The notes under the pieces: generated by a model
Database searches by the model: none
What the model was told of the DNA's origin: nothing
Seen by the model: only the letters and a program-made list of their open reading frames with translations
Position numbers and translations under genes: made by a program
In this document: piece after piece, positions 7,810-18,300 of the stretch
Layout of the letters: each line of letters starts with the position of its first letter
Numbering within the stretch: the stretch's first letter is position 1
Assembly: GCA_024698485.1 (NCBI GenBank)
Contig: JAILRC010000056.1
Coordinates: 25,884 to 89,883 of the forward strand
Direction of reading: 5' to 3'
Origin: Lachnospiraceae bacterium
Lineage (GTDB): Bacteria; Bacillota; Clostridia; Lachnospirales; Lachnospiraceae
Length of the DNA: 64,000 bases

Positions 7810-8973
7810 ATGGAAAAAGAAATAGAAAGATTATTGGACGAAGCAGTCTCCAACGGCGAAGTTGCGGGCTGCAACGCTCTTGTGCTGGCAGATGGCAAAG
7901 AGATCGCCTATGCCGAAAGCGGATATAAGAATATTGAGGATCTGACACCTTTTGAACGAGACACCATCGTCAGACTCTACTCCATGTCTAAGCCCATAAC
8001 CTCGGCTGCGGTCATATGGCTTATGGACAACGGTGTCATAGATCTTGAAGATCCTGTGGAAAAGTACATTCCCTCCTTTGCCAATGCCCATGTGGCAACA
8101 AAGGGAGGAAGAGTGAATGCTCTTCGCTCCGTGACTCTGAGGGATCTGATGAACATGGCGGGCGGAACGGTCTATCCCGGAAACGGAACCGACGCGGAAC
8201 GTCAGTCTGCTGCCCTTTTCGATGAGGTCATCAGAAAGCTGGGCACGGACAAAGAGATCGGAACAGTGGAACTGGCAAGCAGGATCGGAGAGAACGATCT
8301 TGATTTCCAGCCCGGAGAAAATTTTAAATACGGAACCGGCGCAGACATTCTGGGGGCAGTGGTTGAAGTGGCTTCCGGCATGCGCTTCGGCGATTTTTTG
8401 AAAAAGGAATTCTTCGAACCCCTTGAAATGCCGGATACGGATTTCTGGGTTACGGAAGAAAAGAGAGAACGTCTTGCGGATGTCTATGAGACAGTGGGAA
8501 AAGAGGCAAAACTCAATGTCACATACAATCTCGGCATAAACTACAAGATGGATCACAGACCGGCATTCGAATCCGGCGGTGCGGGATTGTGCTCGACTTT
8601 GGACGACTACGCACATTTCGCGGATATGCTTTTAAACAACGGAAATTATAAAGGAAAGACCATTCTTTCGGAACGTGCCGTGAAGTTCATGACCAACGGC
8701 AGTCTGGCTCCATGGCAGCAGAAAGGCATGGACGGCTGGGACGGTCTTACCGGATATACATACGGGAATCTTTTGAGAGTCCTTAAGGATCCTTCACGCT
8801 GCGTGAGCTACGGCGAAGCAGGTGAATATGGCTGGGACGGCTGGTTAGGAGCTTACTTCGCCAACGACCCCGTGAACAGGATCACTGTTCTTATGGGTAT
8901 GCAAAAGATCAATGCGGGAACTTGGGGCCTCACCAGAAAAGTCAGAAATCTGGTTTACAAAGAGGTCAGATAG
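7810..8973 (+). CDS. Beta-lactamase-fold serine hydrolase (class C-like)
   Basis: A 387-residue member of the penicillin-binding-protein/class C beta-lactamase family (COG1680). The nucleophile motif SMSK (S58, K61) follows the usual VRLYSMSKP pattern, and a YGTG motif near residue 177 stands where YxN is normally found. There is no signal peptide, so it is probably cytoplasmic. Family members include esterases, D-aminopeptidases and many enzymes of unknown substrate; antibiotic resistance should not be assumed. The rhomboid gene starts immediately after its stop, suggesting an operon. Confidence 0.9.
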   Translation: MEKEIERLLDEAVSNGEVAGCNALVLADGKEIAYAESGYKNIEDLTPFERDTIVRLYSMSKPITSAAVIWLMDNGVIDLEDPVEKYIPSFANAHVATKGGRVNALRSVTLRDLMNMAGGTVYPGNGTDAERQSAALFDEVIRKLGTDKEIGTVELASRIGENDLDFQPGENFKYGTGADILGAVVEVASGMRFGDFLKKEFFEPLEMPDTDFWVTEEKRERLADVYETVGKEAKLNVTYNLGINYKMDHRPAFESGGAGLCSTLDDYAHFADMLLNNGNYKGKTILSERAVKFMTNGSLAPWQQKGMDGWDGLTGYTYGNLLRVLKDPSRCVSYGEAGEYGWDGWLGAYFANDPVNRITVLMGMQKINAGTWGLTRKVRNLVYKEVR

Positions 8974-9603
8974 ATGGATGAACGAGAGATAAGGCAGAAG
9001 TATTATTATCCTGACGAGACTCCCAAGGTGACCATCATTCTTGTGCTGATCAACGTGCTTTTGTACGTGATCGAAGTCAACATCGTGAAAACCGGGCTTT
9101 TTAAGCTGGACATATGGCAGGATCTGGGCATGGGCTGGAAAATGGACTGGAAGACGGAGTGGTACAAGGTCTTTACGGCTATGTTCACCCACGGATCCCT
9201 TGCACATCTGGGAAGCAACATGATCGCTCTTTACGGAGCGGGCATGTATCTGGAAGAAAAACTGGGAAGCTTAAGATTTTTTATCTACTATATAATCTCG
9301 GGACTTCTGGGAGAGTGCCTGGGAATGGTCTTCGGAAGGTTCGTGTTCGAAAGTTACTATCTTTCGGTGGGAGCTTCCGGTGCAATCTTTGGACTTTTTG
9401 GCATATTGATAGTACTTTCTTTAAGAAAACAAATGTTCAGGATACCTTTTATAAGACTGGTGCTTTTCCTGGCATTGTGTATAGGTGATGCCCTTACCGA
9501 GGAAAACATCGACATCTGGGGTCATGCAGGAGGCTTCCTTGCGGGCATGGTTATAGGATCGATCTATTCTTTCACTGCGGGAAAAAAAGCAGAGGAGGAG
9601 TAA
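8974..9603 (+). CDS. Rhomboid family intramembrane serine protease
   Basis: A 209-residue polytopic membrane protein. The rhomboid signature is complete: HGSLAHLGSN in helix 2, the nucleophile GASG (S135), and the catalytic histidine in WGHAGG (H184). Six membrane helices fit the minimal bacterial rhomboid core. It cleaves transmembrane substrates, which cannot be predicted here. It starts directly after the stop of the serine hydrolase gene (TAGATG) and is followed by a small unknown gene, so the three are likely cotranscribed. Confidence 0.95.
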   Translation: MDEREIRQKYYYPDETPKVTIILVLINVLLYVIEVNIVKTGLFKLDIWQDLGMGWKMDWKTEWYKVFTAMFTHGSLAHLGSNMIALYGAGMYLEEKLGSLRFFIYYIISGLLGECLGMVFGRFVFESYYLSVGASGAIFGLFGILIVLSLRKQMFRIPFIRLVLFLALCIGDALTEENIDIWGHAGGFLAGMVIGSIYSFTAGKKAEEE

Positions 9604-9613
9604 TGGGGGAAAT

Positions 9614-9868
9614 ATGAAAGAATCTTCCGAAGAAATGAAGATGACCTACAGTTCTGTATTGGCAAAGGACGGGAAGCCTGTGGTAGCCGTGCGTTTTGAA
9701 CGTGACGGTGATTTTGCCGAGGCCCTCTTGCCGGATTGTGCCATCAAAAAGAGCAAGGGTTTTTCCGAGGAAGAGATCGCTGCTTTGGAATTTTATCTGA
9801 AGAGAAATAAAAAGGAAATAGGGTCTAAAGCAAAGGATATAACGGGTTTACGTAACTATTTCAATTAG
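9614..9868 (+). CDS. Small soluble protein (84 aa), function unknown
   Basis: An 84-residue charged protein without membrane segments or known motifs. The start has GGGGGA four bases upstream. It begins 10 bp after the rhomboid stop and 34 bp before the alpha-glucosidase start, so it sits in the same transcription unit. The C-terminal half looks helical (SEEEIAALEFYLKRNKKEI). No family recognised. Confidence 0.65.
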   Translation: MKESSEEMKMTYSSVLAKDGKPVVAVRFERDGDFAEALLPDCAIKKSKGFSEEEIAALEFYLKRNKKEIGSKAKDITGLRNYFN

Positions 9869-9902
9869 AGATCGGTTTAGGATTTAATGAGGAAAAAGGA
9901 TT

Positions 9903-11525
9903 ATGAACAAAGAATGGTGGCGTAACGCAATCGTTTATCAGATATATCCCAGGTCCTTCAAGGACTCCAATGGGGACGGCATAGGAGATATCCCGGGCAT
10001 CATCGAAAAACTGGATTATCTCAAGAGTCTCGGCGTCGACTGCCTGTGGCTCAGCCCCGTGTATGCCAGCCCCAATTGCGACAACGGATATGACATTTCT
10101 GATTATAAGGCTATACATCCGGATTTCGGAACAATGGAGGATTTTGACCTCCTGGTAAAAGAGGCGAAGGACAGAGGCATCAAGATCGTCATGGATCTGG
10201 TGCTGAACCACACCTCCGATGAGCACGAGTGGTTCAGGAAAGCTCTGGACGGAGATAAAAAGTACGAGAATTACTATTTCTTCAGGGAGAAAAAGAACAA
10301 CTGGGGTTCTTTCTTCGGAGGAAGCGCATGGGACAAGGTGCCTGCCGAGGACAAGTACTATCTGCATCTGTTTTCAAAGAAACAGCCGGATCTCAATTGG
10401 AGCAATCCCGATGTTTACAATGAATTCGTTGACATTATGCGATTCTGGCTCGACAAAGGCGTTGCGGGCTTCAGATGCGATGTGGTTAATGTGATATACA
10501 AGAACAGCCTTGAAAAGGGCAAGAGGAAGATCGCTCTCACCGGTATCGAGCACTATCTCAGCACCGAGGGTAATCATGACATCCTCCGCCGTTTAAGAAA
10601 GGATGTTCTGGACAAATATGACTGCTTTACCGTGGGCGAAACGGTCTTCGTGGACCCTCAGACAGCAAATCTTCTCATGGGAGAGAACCGCAAGGAACTC
10701 AACATGGTCTTCGGCTTTGAGCATATGGAGTGCGACTGCCGCAAGATCAAGTGGTTCAGACGGGCATATAATCCCGAGAGACTCATCCGTGCCTTGGACA
10801 AGTGGCAGGTGGGATGCGAATGGCCCGCAAACTATCTGGAAAATCACGATCAGCCCAGATCCGTCAGCCGTTTCGGTGATGAGGAGAACTGCAGAAAGGA
10901 AAGCGCAAAGATGCTCTGCGTGCTGAACCTTTCCCTGAGAGGAACTCCTTACATTTACGAGGGCGAAGAGATCGGAATGACCAACGGTGATTTCAAGAAG
11001 CTGGCAGAGATCAAGGATGTGGAGAGCCACAATGTTTACGACATCCTAAAGAAACTGCCTTTAAGAAAGAGCACCAAGGACCGCATCCTTTACAAGTGCA
11101 CCCGTGACAACGCGAGAACACCCATGCAGTGGGATAATTCAGCCACTGCGGGCTTCACTTCGGGAATGCCCTGGCTCAAGATCAACGGAAATCATGAATG
11201 GATCAACGTTGAGGACGATGAGAAGAGCGAAAACGGCGTGATAGCCTTCTATCGTGAGATGATCGCCTACAGAAAGTCCAGCGAGGCTTTACAGTTCGGT
11301 GATTACAAGCGGATCCCCGCAGCCAAGGGAGTGTATGCTTTCTATAGAACAGCGGGAGACAGCAGAGTTATGGTGGTTATGAACATGAACGGCTATAACG
11401 AGGAAATGCCGAAGATCGATGGCAAGACCATTGACGGCAAGGTGGTCATCACCAATTACGGAAGAGATTTTGTCGAGGAACTCGGCGAACTCAAACCCTA
11501 CGAAGCAATGGTTCTTGAGGTTTGA
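9903..11525 (+). CDS. GH13 alpha-glucosidase (oligo-1,6-glucosidase type)
   Basis: A 540-residue cytoplasmic GH13 enzyme of the oligo-1,6-glucosidase/MalL group, hydrolysing alpha-glucosidic bonds in short malto- or isomalto-oligosaccharides. Conserved regions in order: the N-terminal WWRNAIVYQIYPRSFKDSNG, DLVLNHTS, the nucleophile in GFRCDVVN, the acid/base in VGETVF and NHDQPR. Length fits the family. No signal peptide. It is followed by a terminator at 11532-11566. The exact bond preference (alpha-1,4 versus alpha-1,6) cannot be settled by eye. Confidence 0.95.
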   Translation: MNKEWWRNAIVYQIYPRSFKDSNGDGIGDIPGIIEKLDYLKSLGVDCLWLSPVYASPNCDNGYDISDYKAIHPDFGTMEDFDLLVKEAKDRGIKIVMDLVLNHTSDEHEWFRKALDGDKKYENYYFFREKKNNWGSFFGGSAWDKVPAEDKYYLHLFSKKQPDLNWSNPDVYNEFVDIMRFWLDKGVAGFRCDVVNVIYKNSLEKGKRKIALTGIEHYLSTEGNHDILRRLRKDVLDKYDCFTVGETVFVDPQTANLLMGENRKELNMVFGFEHMECDCRKIKWFRRAYNPERLIRALDKWQVGCEWPANYLENHDQPRSVSRFGDEENCRKESAKMLCVLNLSLRGTPYIYEGEEIGMTNGDFKKLAEIKDVESHNVYDILKKLPLRKSTKDRILYKCTRDNARTPMQWDNSATAGFTSGMPWLKINGNHEWINVEDDEKSENGVIAFYREMIAYRKSSEALQFGDYKRIPAAKGVYAFYRTAGDSRVMVVMNMNGYNEEMPKIDGKTIDGKVVITNYGRDFVEELGELKPYEAMVLEV

Positions 11526-11531
11526 TAAAAC

Positions 11532-11566
11532 AAGACCCGTCTGGTTACCGTCTGTTCGGGTCTTTT
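11532..11566 (+). terminator. Terminator after GH13 alpha-glucosidase
   Basis: AAGACCCG (11532-11539) pairs with CGGGTCTT (11557-11564) with a 17-nt loop and a T run; moderate strength. Confidence 0.65.
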
Positions 11567-11599
11567 CATTTTGCAGATTATTTTTCAGGAGGAACCTTT

Positions 11600-12874
11600 A
11601 TGGTTTTTGCAATCATTTTGTTTGCCGTCACCTATGTTGCGATGATAGTTTTTGACAAGTACAGACCTTTTATCGCATTGGGCTCGGCTCTTATCTTCAT
11701 TGTTTCCGGAATGCTTCCCCTTACCGAAGTCTTCCCCAGTCTTGACTTTAACGTGCTCATGATGATCGCGGGCACTATGGGGCTTGTGGCTCTCTTCTCC
11801 GAAAGCAGGATGCCCGACAGACTTGCGGACATAATCCTTGAAAAGGTGCCCAATGTTAAATGGGCCATAGTCAGCCTGGCTCTTTTCGCAGGCATGATCT
11901 CCGCATTTGTGGACAATGTTTCCACGGTTCTCATGATCGCTCCCGTAGCCCTCATGATCTGCAAGAAGATCAAGATCAATCCCATCCCCGTCATCGTTGC
12001 CATTGCGGTTTCTTCCAACCTGCAGGGCGCTGCCACACTGGTGGGCGACTCCACAGCCATCATGCTGGGATCATATGCCAATATGAGCTTCATGGATTTC
12101 TTCTTCTACGAAGGCAAGTTCTCCATTTTCTGGGCAGTAGAGTTGGGTGCGGTGATCTCCGCACTGATCCTTCTGATCATGTTCAGAAAGGAAACCGCAA
12201 AAGTGCCCACTGCCGAGAAGACTCCCGTAAAGGATATGGTTCCCACATGGCTTCTCTGCGGAGCCATCGTGCTTCTCATAGTTGCTTCCTTCATACCCAA
12301 CACTCCGGCCATCACGAACGGACTCATCTGCTGCTCCATGTTTGTTGTAGGGCTCGTGTACACTGCTGTCAGACGTAAGGATGAAGCAAAGGAAGTCATC
12401 GTCAATGCCTTTAAGGAAATCGACTTCCAGACCATCGGCCTTCTTGTGGGCCTCTTCCTTGTAATCGGCGGTATCAGAGAAATGGGTGTCATCGACTGGG
12501 TTGCGGATCTTATGGCAAAGGCCGGCGGAAACAATGTTTTCCTTATGTACACCATCATCGTCTGGGGCAGCGTGCTGTTCTCAGCCTTTGTTGATAATAT
12601 TCCTTTCGTAGCCACAATGCTTCCCGTCATCCAGGGCATGTCCCTGAAGCTGGGCATCGATCCAACCCCACTGTACTTCGGACTTCTTTCCGGAGCCACA
12701 CTGGGCGGCAACCTTACTCCCATCGGTGCGTCCGCAAACATCACGGGCATAGGCATTCTCCGCAAGGAAGGCTGCGATGTGAAGAACTCCGACTTCTTTA
12801 AGATCGGTATCCCATTCACCCTTGGAGCCATCATCCCCGCATATATCTACATCTGGCTCGTATATGGAGTCTGA
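11600..12874 (+). CDS. ArsB/NhaD superfamily membrane permease
   Basis: A 424-residue polytopic membrane protein of the ion-transporter superfamily (ArsB/NhaD/SLC13-like). Two inverted halves are visible, each with a FVDN re-entrant motif (AFVDNVSTVLM near residue 100 and AFVDNIPFVA near residue 332) and a GGNLTPIGASAN segment near the end, all typical of this superfamily. The transported ion (Na+/H+, arsenite, dicarboxylate or another anion) cannot be assigned. The ATG at 11600 is preceded by AGGAGGA, so it is preferred over longer in-frame readings. Confidence 0.85.
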   Translation: MVFAIILFAVTYVAMIVFDKYRPFIALGSALIFIVSGMLPLTEVFPSLDFNVLMMIAGTMGLVALFSESRMPDRLADIILEKVPNVKWAIVSLALFAGMISAFVDNVSTVLMIAPVALMICKKIKINPIPVIVAIAVSSNLQGAATLVGDSTAIMLGSYANMSFMDFFFYEGKFSIFWAVELGAVISALILLIMFRKETAKVPTAEKTPVKDMVPTWLLCGAIVLLIVASFIPNTPAITNGLICCSMFVVGLVYTAVRRKDEAKEVIVNAFKEIDFQTIGLLVGLFLVIGGIREMGVIDWVADLMAKAGGNNVFLMYTIIVWGSVLFSAFVDNIPFVATMLPVIQGMSLKLGIDPTPLYFGLLSGATLGGNLTPIGASANITGIGILRKEGCDVKNSDFFKIGIPFTLGAIIPAYIYIWLVYGV

Positions 12875-12899
12875 TCTTACAACATCGGAAAAACAAACC

Positions 12900-12934
12900 C
12901 GAAGGATACACTTAAGTATCCTTCGATTTTTTTT
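12900..12934 (+). terminator. Terminator after the permease
   Basis: CGAAGGATAC pairs with GTATCCTTCG around a 6-nt loop, followed by eight T. Confidence 0.93.
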
Positions 12935-13032
12935 ATGACACCGGGGAGGACCGCTGCAAAGCAGGGGAGGGACCCCGGGGTATATGACACCGGGGAGGAC
13001 CGCTGCAAAGCAGGGGAGGGACCCCGGGGTAT
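12935..13032. repeat. Perfect 49-bp tandem duplication (two copies)
   Basis: Two identical 49-bp units, 12935-12983 and 12984-13032, each reading ATGACACCGGGGAGGACC, then GCTGCAAAGCAGGGGAGGG, then ACCCCGGGGTAT. Inside each unit CCGGGG can pair with CCCCGG, and CTGC-AAA-GCAG forms an inner stem. The shorter hairpin at 7111-7133 and the partial copy at 47776-47805 share the core, so this is a dispersed palindromic element. Confidence 0.85.
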
Positions 13033-13094
13033 GCGAAAGGGATTCTGTGTGAAAATTCTCCGGCGGGACTTTTGTGGGTTTTAGAGCGATTTAA

Positions 13095-13123
13095 TTGTCA
13101 TTTTGCGGCGGATGTGGTAATAT
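13095..13123 (+). promoter_or_regulatory. Sigma-A promoter of the HD-GYP/hybrid-kinase cluster
   Basis: TTGTCA (13095-13100), 17 bp, TAATAT (13118-13123), 46 bp before the first start codon. Confidence 0.7.
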
Positions 13124-13169
13124 AACTGAATAATCAGACAATAATTCTGAGGAGCGGGAGAGTTACAGG

Positions 13170-15323
13170 ATGAAGATGTCATCTTTCAGGTTCAACAGAT
13201 ATTTGGTATTCAGGTTCATAGCGATTGTATGCTGTACCGCGTTGAATGTGATCCTTTACGGTCTGGTCCACAGACTGGGACTCCCGGTTTATTTTGACAC
13301 CGTGGGGACCATCCTCATCTCCATGCTGGGCGGCACTTTTTCGGGTGTCATCACCGCCGTGGCAACAAATCTCTGTTGCGAGTTCATACAGGCGGATTCT
13401 CTGTACTATGCCTTCATAGGCATATCGGTGGCTCTTGCCGCGTCATGGTTTACCAAAAACGAGAAATACAAAAAAAGGACAAATGTTATCCGGCTCATTC
13501 TTGTGCTTGCCGTACTCAGCGGAGGATTGGGCATTATTTTCCAGTGGCTTCTTTTGGGAAAACCTGAGTTTTCCAACATAGCAGAGACTGCAAAGGCACT
13601 TTCGGGAGGCAGCGGTAACGGCTACTTCTTCATGTCCATGGCGCTTGTGATCCTCCTGAACATTATCGATAAAGGCATCAGTGTTGTGCTGGCAGCGGTG
13701 CTCTTCTTTTTGATCCCGCTGAACGTTAGGCAACAGATCAGAACAGGTTCCTGGAAGCAGGCACCTTTGTCACTTCAGGAACTGAAGGAGATAGGAAGAA
13801 ACAAAGGTCACGTCTTCGGATCATTGAAGGTCAGGATCGTTTTCATGCTGGTGACGGCAGTGTCTGCCATCGTCCTTCTTTTAAGCTGGGTCAGCATGTC
13901 TGCCCAGATCCGTGAAGAAAACGACAACTATCTGGAAATGGCGGAGAATGCAAGCAGATTTGCGGCAGCCGCCACTGACGGCGACATGGCGGAAAAATGC
14001 CTGAGGGAGGGCGGAAGAGCCGCAAACCGCGTTCAGAACGATCCGGAATACAGGCAATTGGTTGATTTTCTCTCGACATATGTGAACTTCAACGACGCGC
14101 TGGAGGTGATCTACATCTTTAAGGCACGGCAGGAAGGACTTTATGTCATCCTGAGCACCGATGATGCTTTCCTGAACAACAGCTACATCGGAGAAAGATA
14201 CGTGTACGAAGGCCTTTTTGAACCTCTGAAGGAGGATCTTTTGACGGGAAGAAGACCCGAGCCCGGGATGGTGAAAAGCGACTACGGTAGGTCCTTCTCC
14301 GCATATGAACCCATCTACGGATCCGACGGGGAGGTCGTGGCCTATGCCGGTGCGAATGTGTGGGTGGATCGGAATTCCGATTATCTCAGAAAACTGTTTA
14401 TCAATATGATCCTGGCGTCTTCGGGAGTTTTGGCTCTCATCATAGCCTTTGGTCTAAGATCCGCCAGAGCATTCCTGATCTATCCCATAGGAAGCCTTGA
14501 AAAAAGAATAGAAGGCTTCATGCAGGCCATGGGCGACGAGAAGGAGATGGAAGAAAACGTAAGGAAGCTGCAGAAACTTGACATACGCACAAACGACGAG
14601 GCGGAAGCCCTTTACAGGTCGGTGTGCGAAATGGCTGCGGGAACCTCGGAACAGATCAGGAGCATCAGGGCCCTGGCAAAGAAGAACGAAAAGATGCAGG
14701 AAGGCCTCATGATCACCATGGCGGACATGGTGGAGAGCGGGGCTTCCGGAAGAGACGAAAATGCCCTGAGGACTGCGGCATATGTACGCATAATCCTGGA
14801 AGGCCTAAAGAGAAAGGGCTACTATCCCGAGAAGATCACGGACAAATACATAAAAGATGTGGAAATGTCCGCTCCCCTCTATGATCTGGGTAAGATCAGG
14901 ATCCCGGAGGCTTTGCTCAACAAAAAAGGCGAACTCACGGAAGAGGAAGAGGAAATAATGAAGAGTCACACTCTTGAGGGCAAGAAGATCCTTGAGAAGA
15001 CCATGAATGTGGTCAACGGTGAAAGTTTCCTGAAGGAAGCCGGGAATATGGCCGCATATCACCACGAAAGATGGGACGGCAAAGGCTATCCCGAAGGACT
15101 TCACGGACAGGTGATACCTCTTTCCGCCAGAGTCATGGCGGTGGCGGATGCCTTTGACGAACTTACGGCAAAAAGGGGAACACAGGAAGTCCTTCCCATG
15201 AACAAGGCTCTTCAGGCCCTGGAAGAGGAAGCAGGCACGAGATTCGACCCGAAATGCGTGGAAGTTTTGATGGATTCTGCAGCGGATCTCAGGATGGTAA
15301 TGAAAAAGTATCAGGGATCGTGA
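13170..15323 (+). CDS. Membrane HD-GYP-like protein with altered HD motif
   Basis: A 717-residue protein: about five N-terminal membrane helices (residues 10-185), a further helix near 220, an extracytoplasmic Cache-like sensor (about 240-405), another helix, a short linker and a C-terminal HD-GYP domain (about 510-700). HD-GYP proteins degrade cyclic di-GMP. The HHERWDGKGYP motif (631-641) is present, but the HD dyad reads YD (Y571-D572, in APLYDLGK), so a metal-binding histidine is missing. The protein may be inactive or a cyclic di-GMP binding sensor. It heads a signalling cluster with the hybrid kinase 27 bp downstream. Confidence 0.85.
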   Translation: MKMSSFRFNRYLVFRFIAIVCCTALNVILYGLVHRLGLPVYFDTVGTILISMLGGTFSGVITAVATNLCCEFIQADSLYYAFIGISVALAASWFTKNEKYKKRTNVIRLILVLAVLSGGLGIIFQWLLLGKPEFSNIAETAKALSGGSGNGYFFMSMALVILLNIIDKGISVVLAAVLFFLIPLNVRQQIRTGSWKQAPLSLQELKEIGRNKGHVFGSLKVRIVFMLVTAVSAIVLLLSWVSMSAQIREENDNYLEMAENASRFAAAATDGDMAEKCLREGGRAANRVQNDPEYRQLVDFLSTYVNFNDALEVIYIFKARQEGLYVILSTDDAFLNNSYIGERYVYEGLFEPLKEDLLTGRRPEPGMVKSDYGRSFSAYEPIYGSDGEVVAYAGANVWVDRNSDYLRKLFINMILASSGVLALIIAFGLRSARAFLIYPIGSLEKRIEGFMQAMGDEKEMEENVRKLQKLDIRTNDEAEALYRSVCEMAAGTSEQIRSIRALAKKNEKMQEGLMITMADMVESGASGRDENALRTAAYVRIILEGLKRKGYYPEKITDKYIKDVEMSAPLYDLGKIRIPEALLNKKGELTEEEEEIMKSHTLEGKKILEKTMNVVNGESFLKEAGNMAAYHHERWDGKGYPEGLHGQVIPLSARVMAVADAFDELTAKRGTQEVLPMNKALQALEEEAGTRFDPKCVEVLMDSAADLRMVMKKYQGS

Positions 15324-15350
15324 TCTTCACGTCCCGGAGGTTTGGTTCCT

Positions 15351-18300
15351 ATGCGGTTAAAGAACAGATTAAAAAAATATACTGCCCTTACCCTTATGAC
15401 AGCGATTCTCACCCTTCCTGCCATGATGGGCTTTTTGCGGACCGAAAACGGGTTTGCCCTGGCGGGAGAGCGGGATGAGGAGAAAGTGGGCCTCGGAGGC
15501 GGATATGCCGCCACGGGCCGTCTTTCGGACATGGGCTATATGGCGAAACTTTATGATGCAAGGAACGGGCTTCCCACTTCGGAAGCGAACTTCATTCTGG
15601 GGGCATCGGACGGATATGTCTGGATCGGCGGTTATAGCGGCATCATCCGCTATGACGGCCTGAATTTTGAGCGCCTTCCCGCAAGTTCCGGACTGACCAA
15701 CGGCAGAGGTCTCTACGAAGACAGGCAGGGACGCATATGGGTGGCCACCAACGATAACGGTGTTGTGGTCATAGACAGGGGCGAGTACAGACATTACGGT
15801 AAAAAAGAAGGGTTACAGTCCTCCTCTGTCAGGGCTTTTGCCCAGGACTACGAAAACAGGGTTTATATAGGCTACACAGCAGGAGTTGCCTATGTGGATG
15901 ACGAAATGGTCCTTCACAGGGTGGATGACAGCCGGATCAACGGAGAACGTGTCCTGCGACTGGTCACCGACGCTGCGGGTGATGTATTCGGACAGACAAA
16001 GAGCGGCAAGATATTTGAACTCCGTAAGGGAGCCGTGGTGGCCTGCTATGACAGCGACGATCTGAAGATGGGAAAGATCACCACCATACTTGCGGATCCC
16101 GTTTCGCCTTGCAGGCTTTACATCGGAACGGAAGACAGCTGCGTCTATTACGGAAAGTTCGGAGATACGGCTTCTGAGGCGGAACGCATAGATACCGCCC
16201 CTGCAGCGAACATACACTGGATGTCTTACGAGTGCGGACGGGTCTGGGTCACTTCCGATTCCGTCATAGGCTATCTGGATGAGAACAATAAGTTCGTGGA
16301 GATCAAAGATCTTCCCATGAACGATTCCATAGAGATGGTGACTTCCGACTATCAGGGCAACATGTGGTTCGCATCCTCGAGACAGGGTGTGATGAAGATA
16401 GTTGCCAACAATTTCACCGACTTCACCGAAAAAGCGGGCATTCCCGAACTTGTGGTAAATACGGTGTGCATTAACAACGGCGTGACCTACGTGGGAACGG
16501 ACAACGGTCTTCTGGCCGTTGGAACAGACAGCAAAGTTACGGAGAACAGCCTTACGGAAAAACTGGCGGGGATCAGGATCAGATGCCTGATGAACGACAG
16601 CAGAGGAAATATGTGGATCTCCTGCTTTACGGGGCATAAAGGCCTCTGGCGGATGAGCCCCGAAGGAGAGATCCTGGAACTCACCACCGATGAGGGCATG
16701 CCCGGAGACGAGATCAGATGCACCTACGAAACCTCCGACGGCAGCGTGATCGCAGGAACCAACGAAGGTGTGGCGGTGATCCGGGACGGAAAGGTAGAGA
16801 AAAGCTACGGCAGCGATGCCGGCCTTAAAAATACCGTGATACTGACGGTCTGCGAAGGGGACAACGGCTCGATCCTTGCGGGTTCCGACGGAGACGGCAT
16901 ATATGTCATCGGTGACAGCGGCTTAAGCCGCATAGGAACGGATGAGGGCCTTACCAGCGATGTCATCATGAGGATCAAGAAGGATGAAGAACGGGGGGTT
17001 TACTGGATCATAACTTCCAACTCCATCCAGTACATGAAGAACGGTGTGTTGAGTGAGATCAGCACCTTCCCGTACAACAACTGCTTCGACATCCTGTGGG
17101 ACGCAAACAACCGTCTCTGGATCCTTTCATCAAGAGGCGTCTACTCCGTGGATGAAGAGGAGATGCTGGCCAACGACCTTCTTAATTACAGACTTTACAC
17201 TCTTACCAACGGACTCACAAGTCTTCCCATAGGACACAGCTACTCCTTCCTGGACGGAAACGGAGATCTGTACATAGCGGGACAGACGGGAGTTTCAAAA
17301 GTCAATGTATACGGCGGCTTTGAAGAAACGACGGGGATCAGGACCACTCTGGCGGGAGTCTTTTATGACGATGTTAAGATAGAAGCGGATGCTAAGGGGA
17401 TCTATGTCATCCCCACAGGCAGGGGCAGGATACAGATCTTCCCCGCAGTGCTGAATTATACGGCGTCGGATCCCTTGATCAAAGCCTTCCTTGAAGGCGC
17501 CGACGATCCGGGAATTAAAATGGAGCAGTCCAAACTTGGACCTCTGGAATACACGGGACTGTCCTACGGAACCTACAAGCTCCACATTCAGGTCCTTAAG
17601 CAGGAAACGGAGAAAGTGCTTTCCGACGAGGTGTTCATCATCAAAAAGGAACCTTCGCCCTTTGAACTCCTTACCGTCAGAATGATCGTCATTGTGGCGC
17701 TGGTAGTTGTGAGCGGCGTCATCGTTTGGCGTATCATGGTGGGAACCGTCATCAGAAAACAGTATTACCAGATACAGGAAGCCAAGGAAGAGGCGGAAAG
17801 AGCCAACAGCGCCAAGTCCCAATTCCTTGCAAACATGTCCCACGAGATCAGAACACCCATCAACACCATCATGGGCATGGATGAGATGATCCTGAGAGAA
17901 GATGCGGCAAAGGTGCCCAGGAGTTACTATCTCTCCGTCATGAATAACGCCGTGGACATTAAGAGCGCCGCAGAATCGCTTTTAAGCCTCATAAACGATC
18001 TTCTGGACATTTCCAAGATCGAATCCGGCAAGATGCATCTGGTGGAAGAAGAATATGACGTGGCGGAAATGCTCCGCTCCCTCACGACCATGGTGAGAGT
18101 GAGGAGCGAGGCGAAAAAACTCTACTTTGACGTGGAAGTGGACGAAAGGATCCCCGTAAGACTTTACGGGGATGACAAAAAGATAAAGCAGATCGTGTTG
18201 AATTTGCTCACAAATGCGGTAAAATATACAGATGAAGGCGGATTCACCTTGAGAGTCTCGCTTATGGAAAAGGATCCCCTTTCCTGTACGCTGAAGATCT

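Noticed and set aside
7810..8973. Serine hydrolase as an antibiotic-resistance beta-lactamase
   Set aside because: It lacks a signal peptide and the standard YxN and KTG context; most such proteins are not resistance enzymes.
12935..13032. Tandem repeat considered as CRISPR
   Set aside because: Only two adjoining identical units without spacers, and no cas genes in the window.
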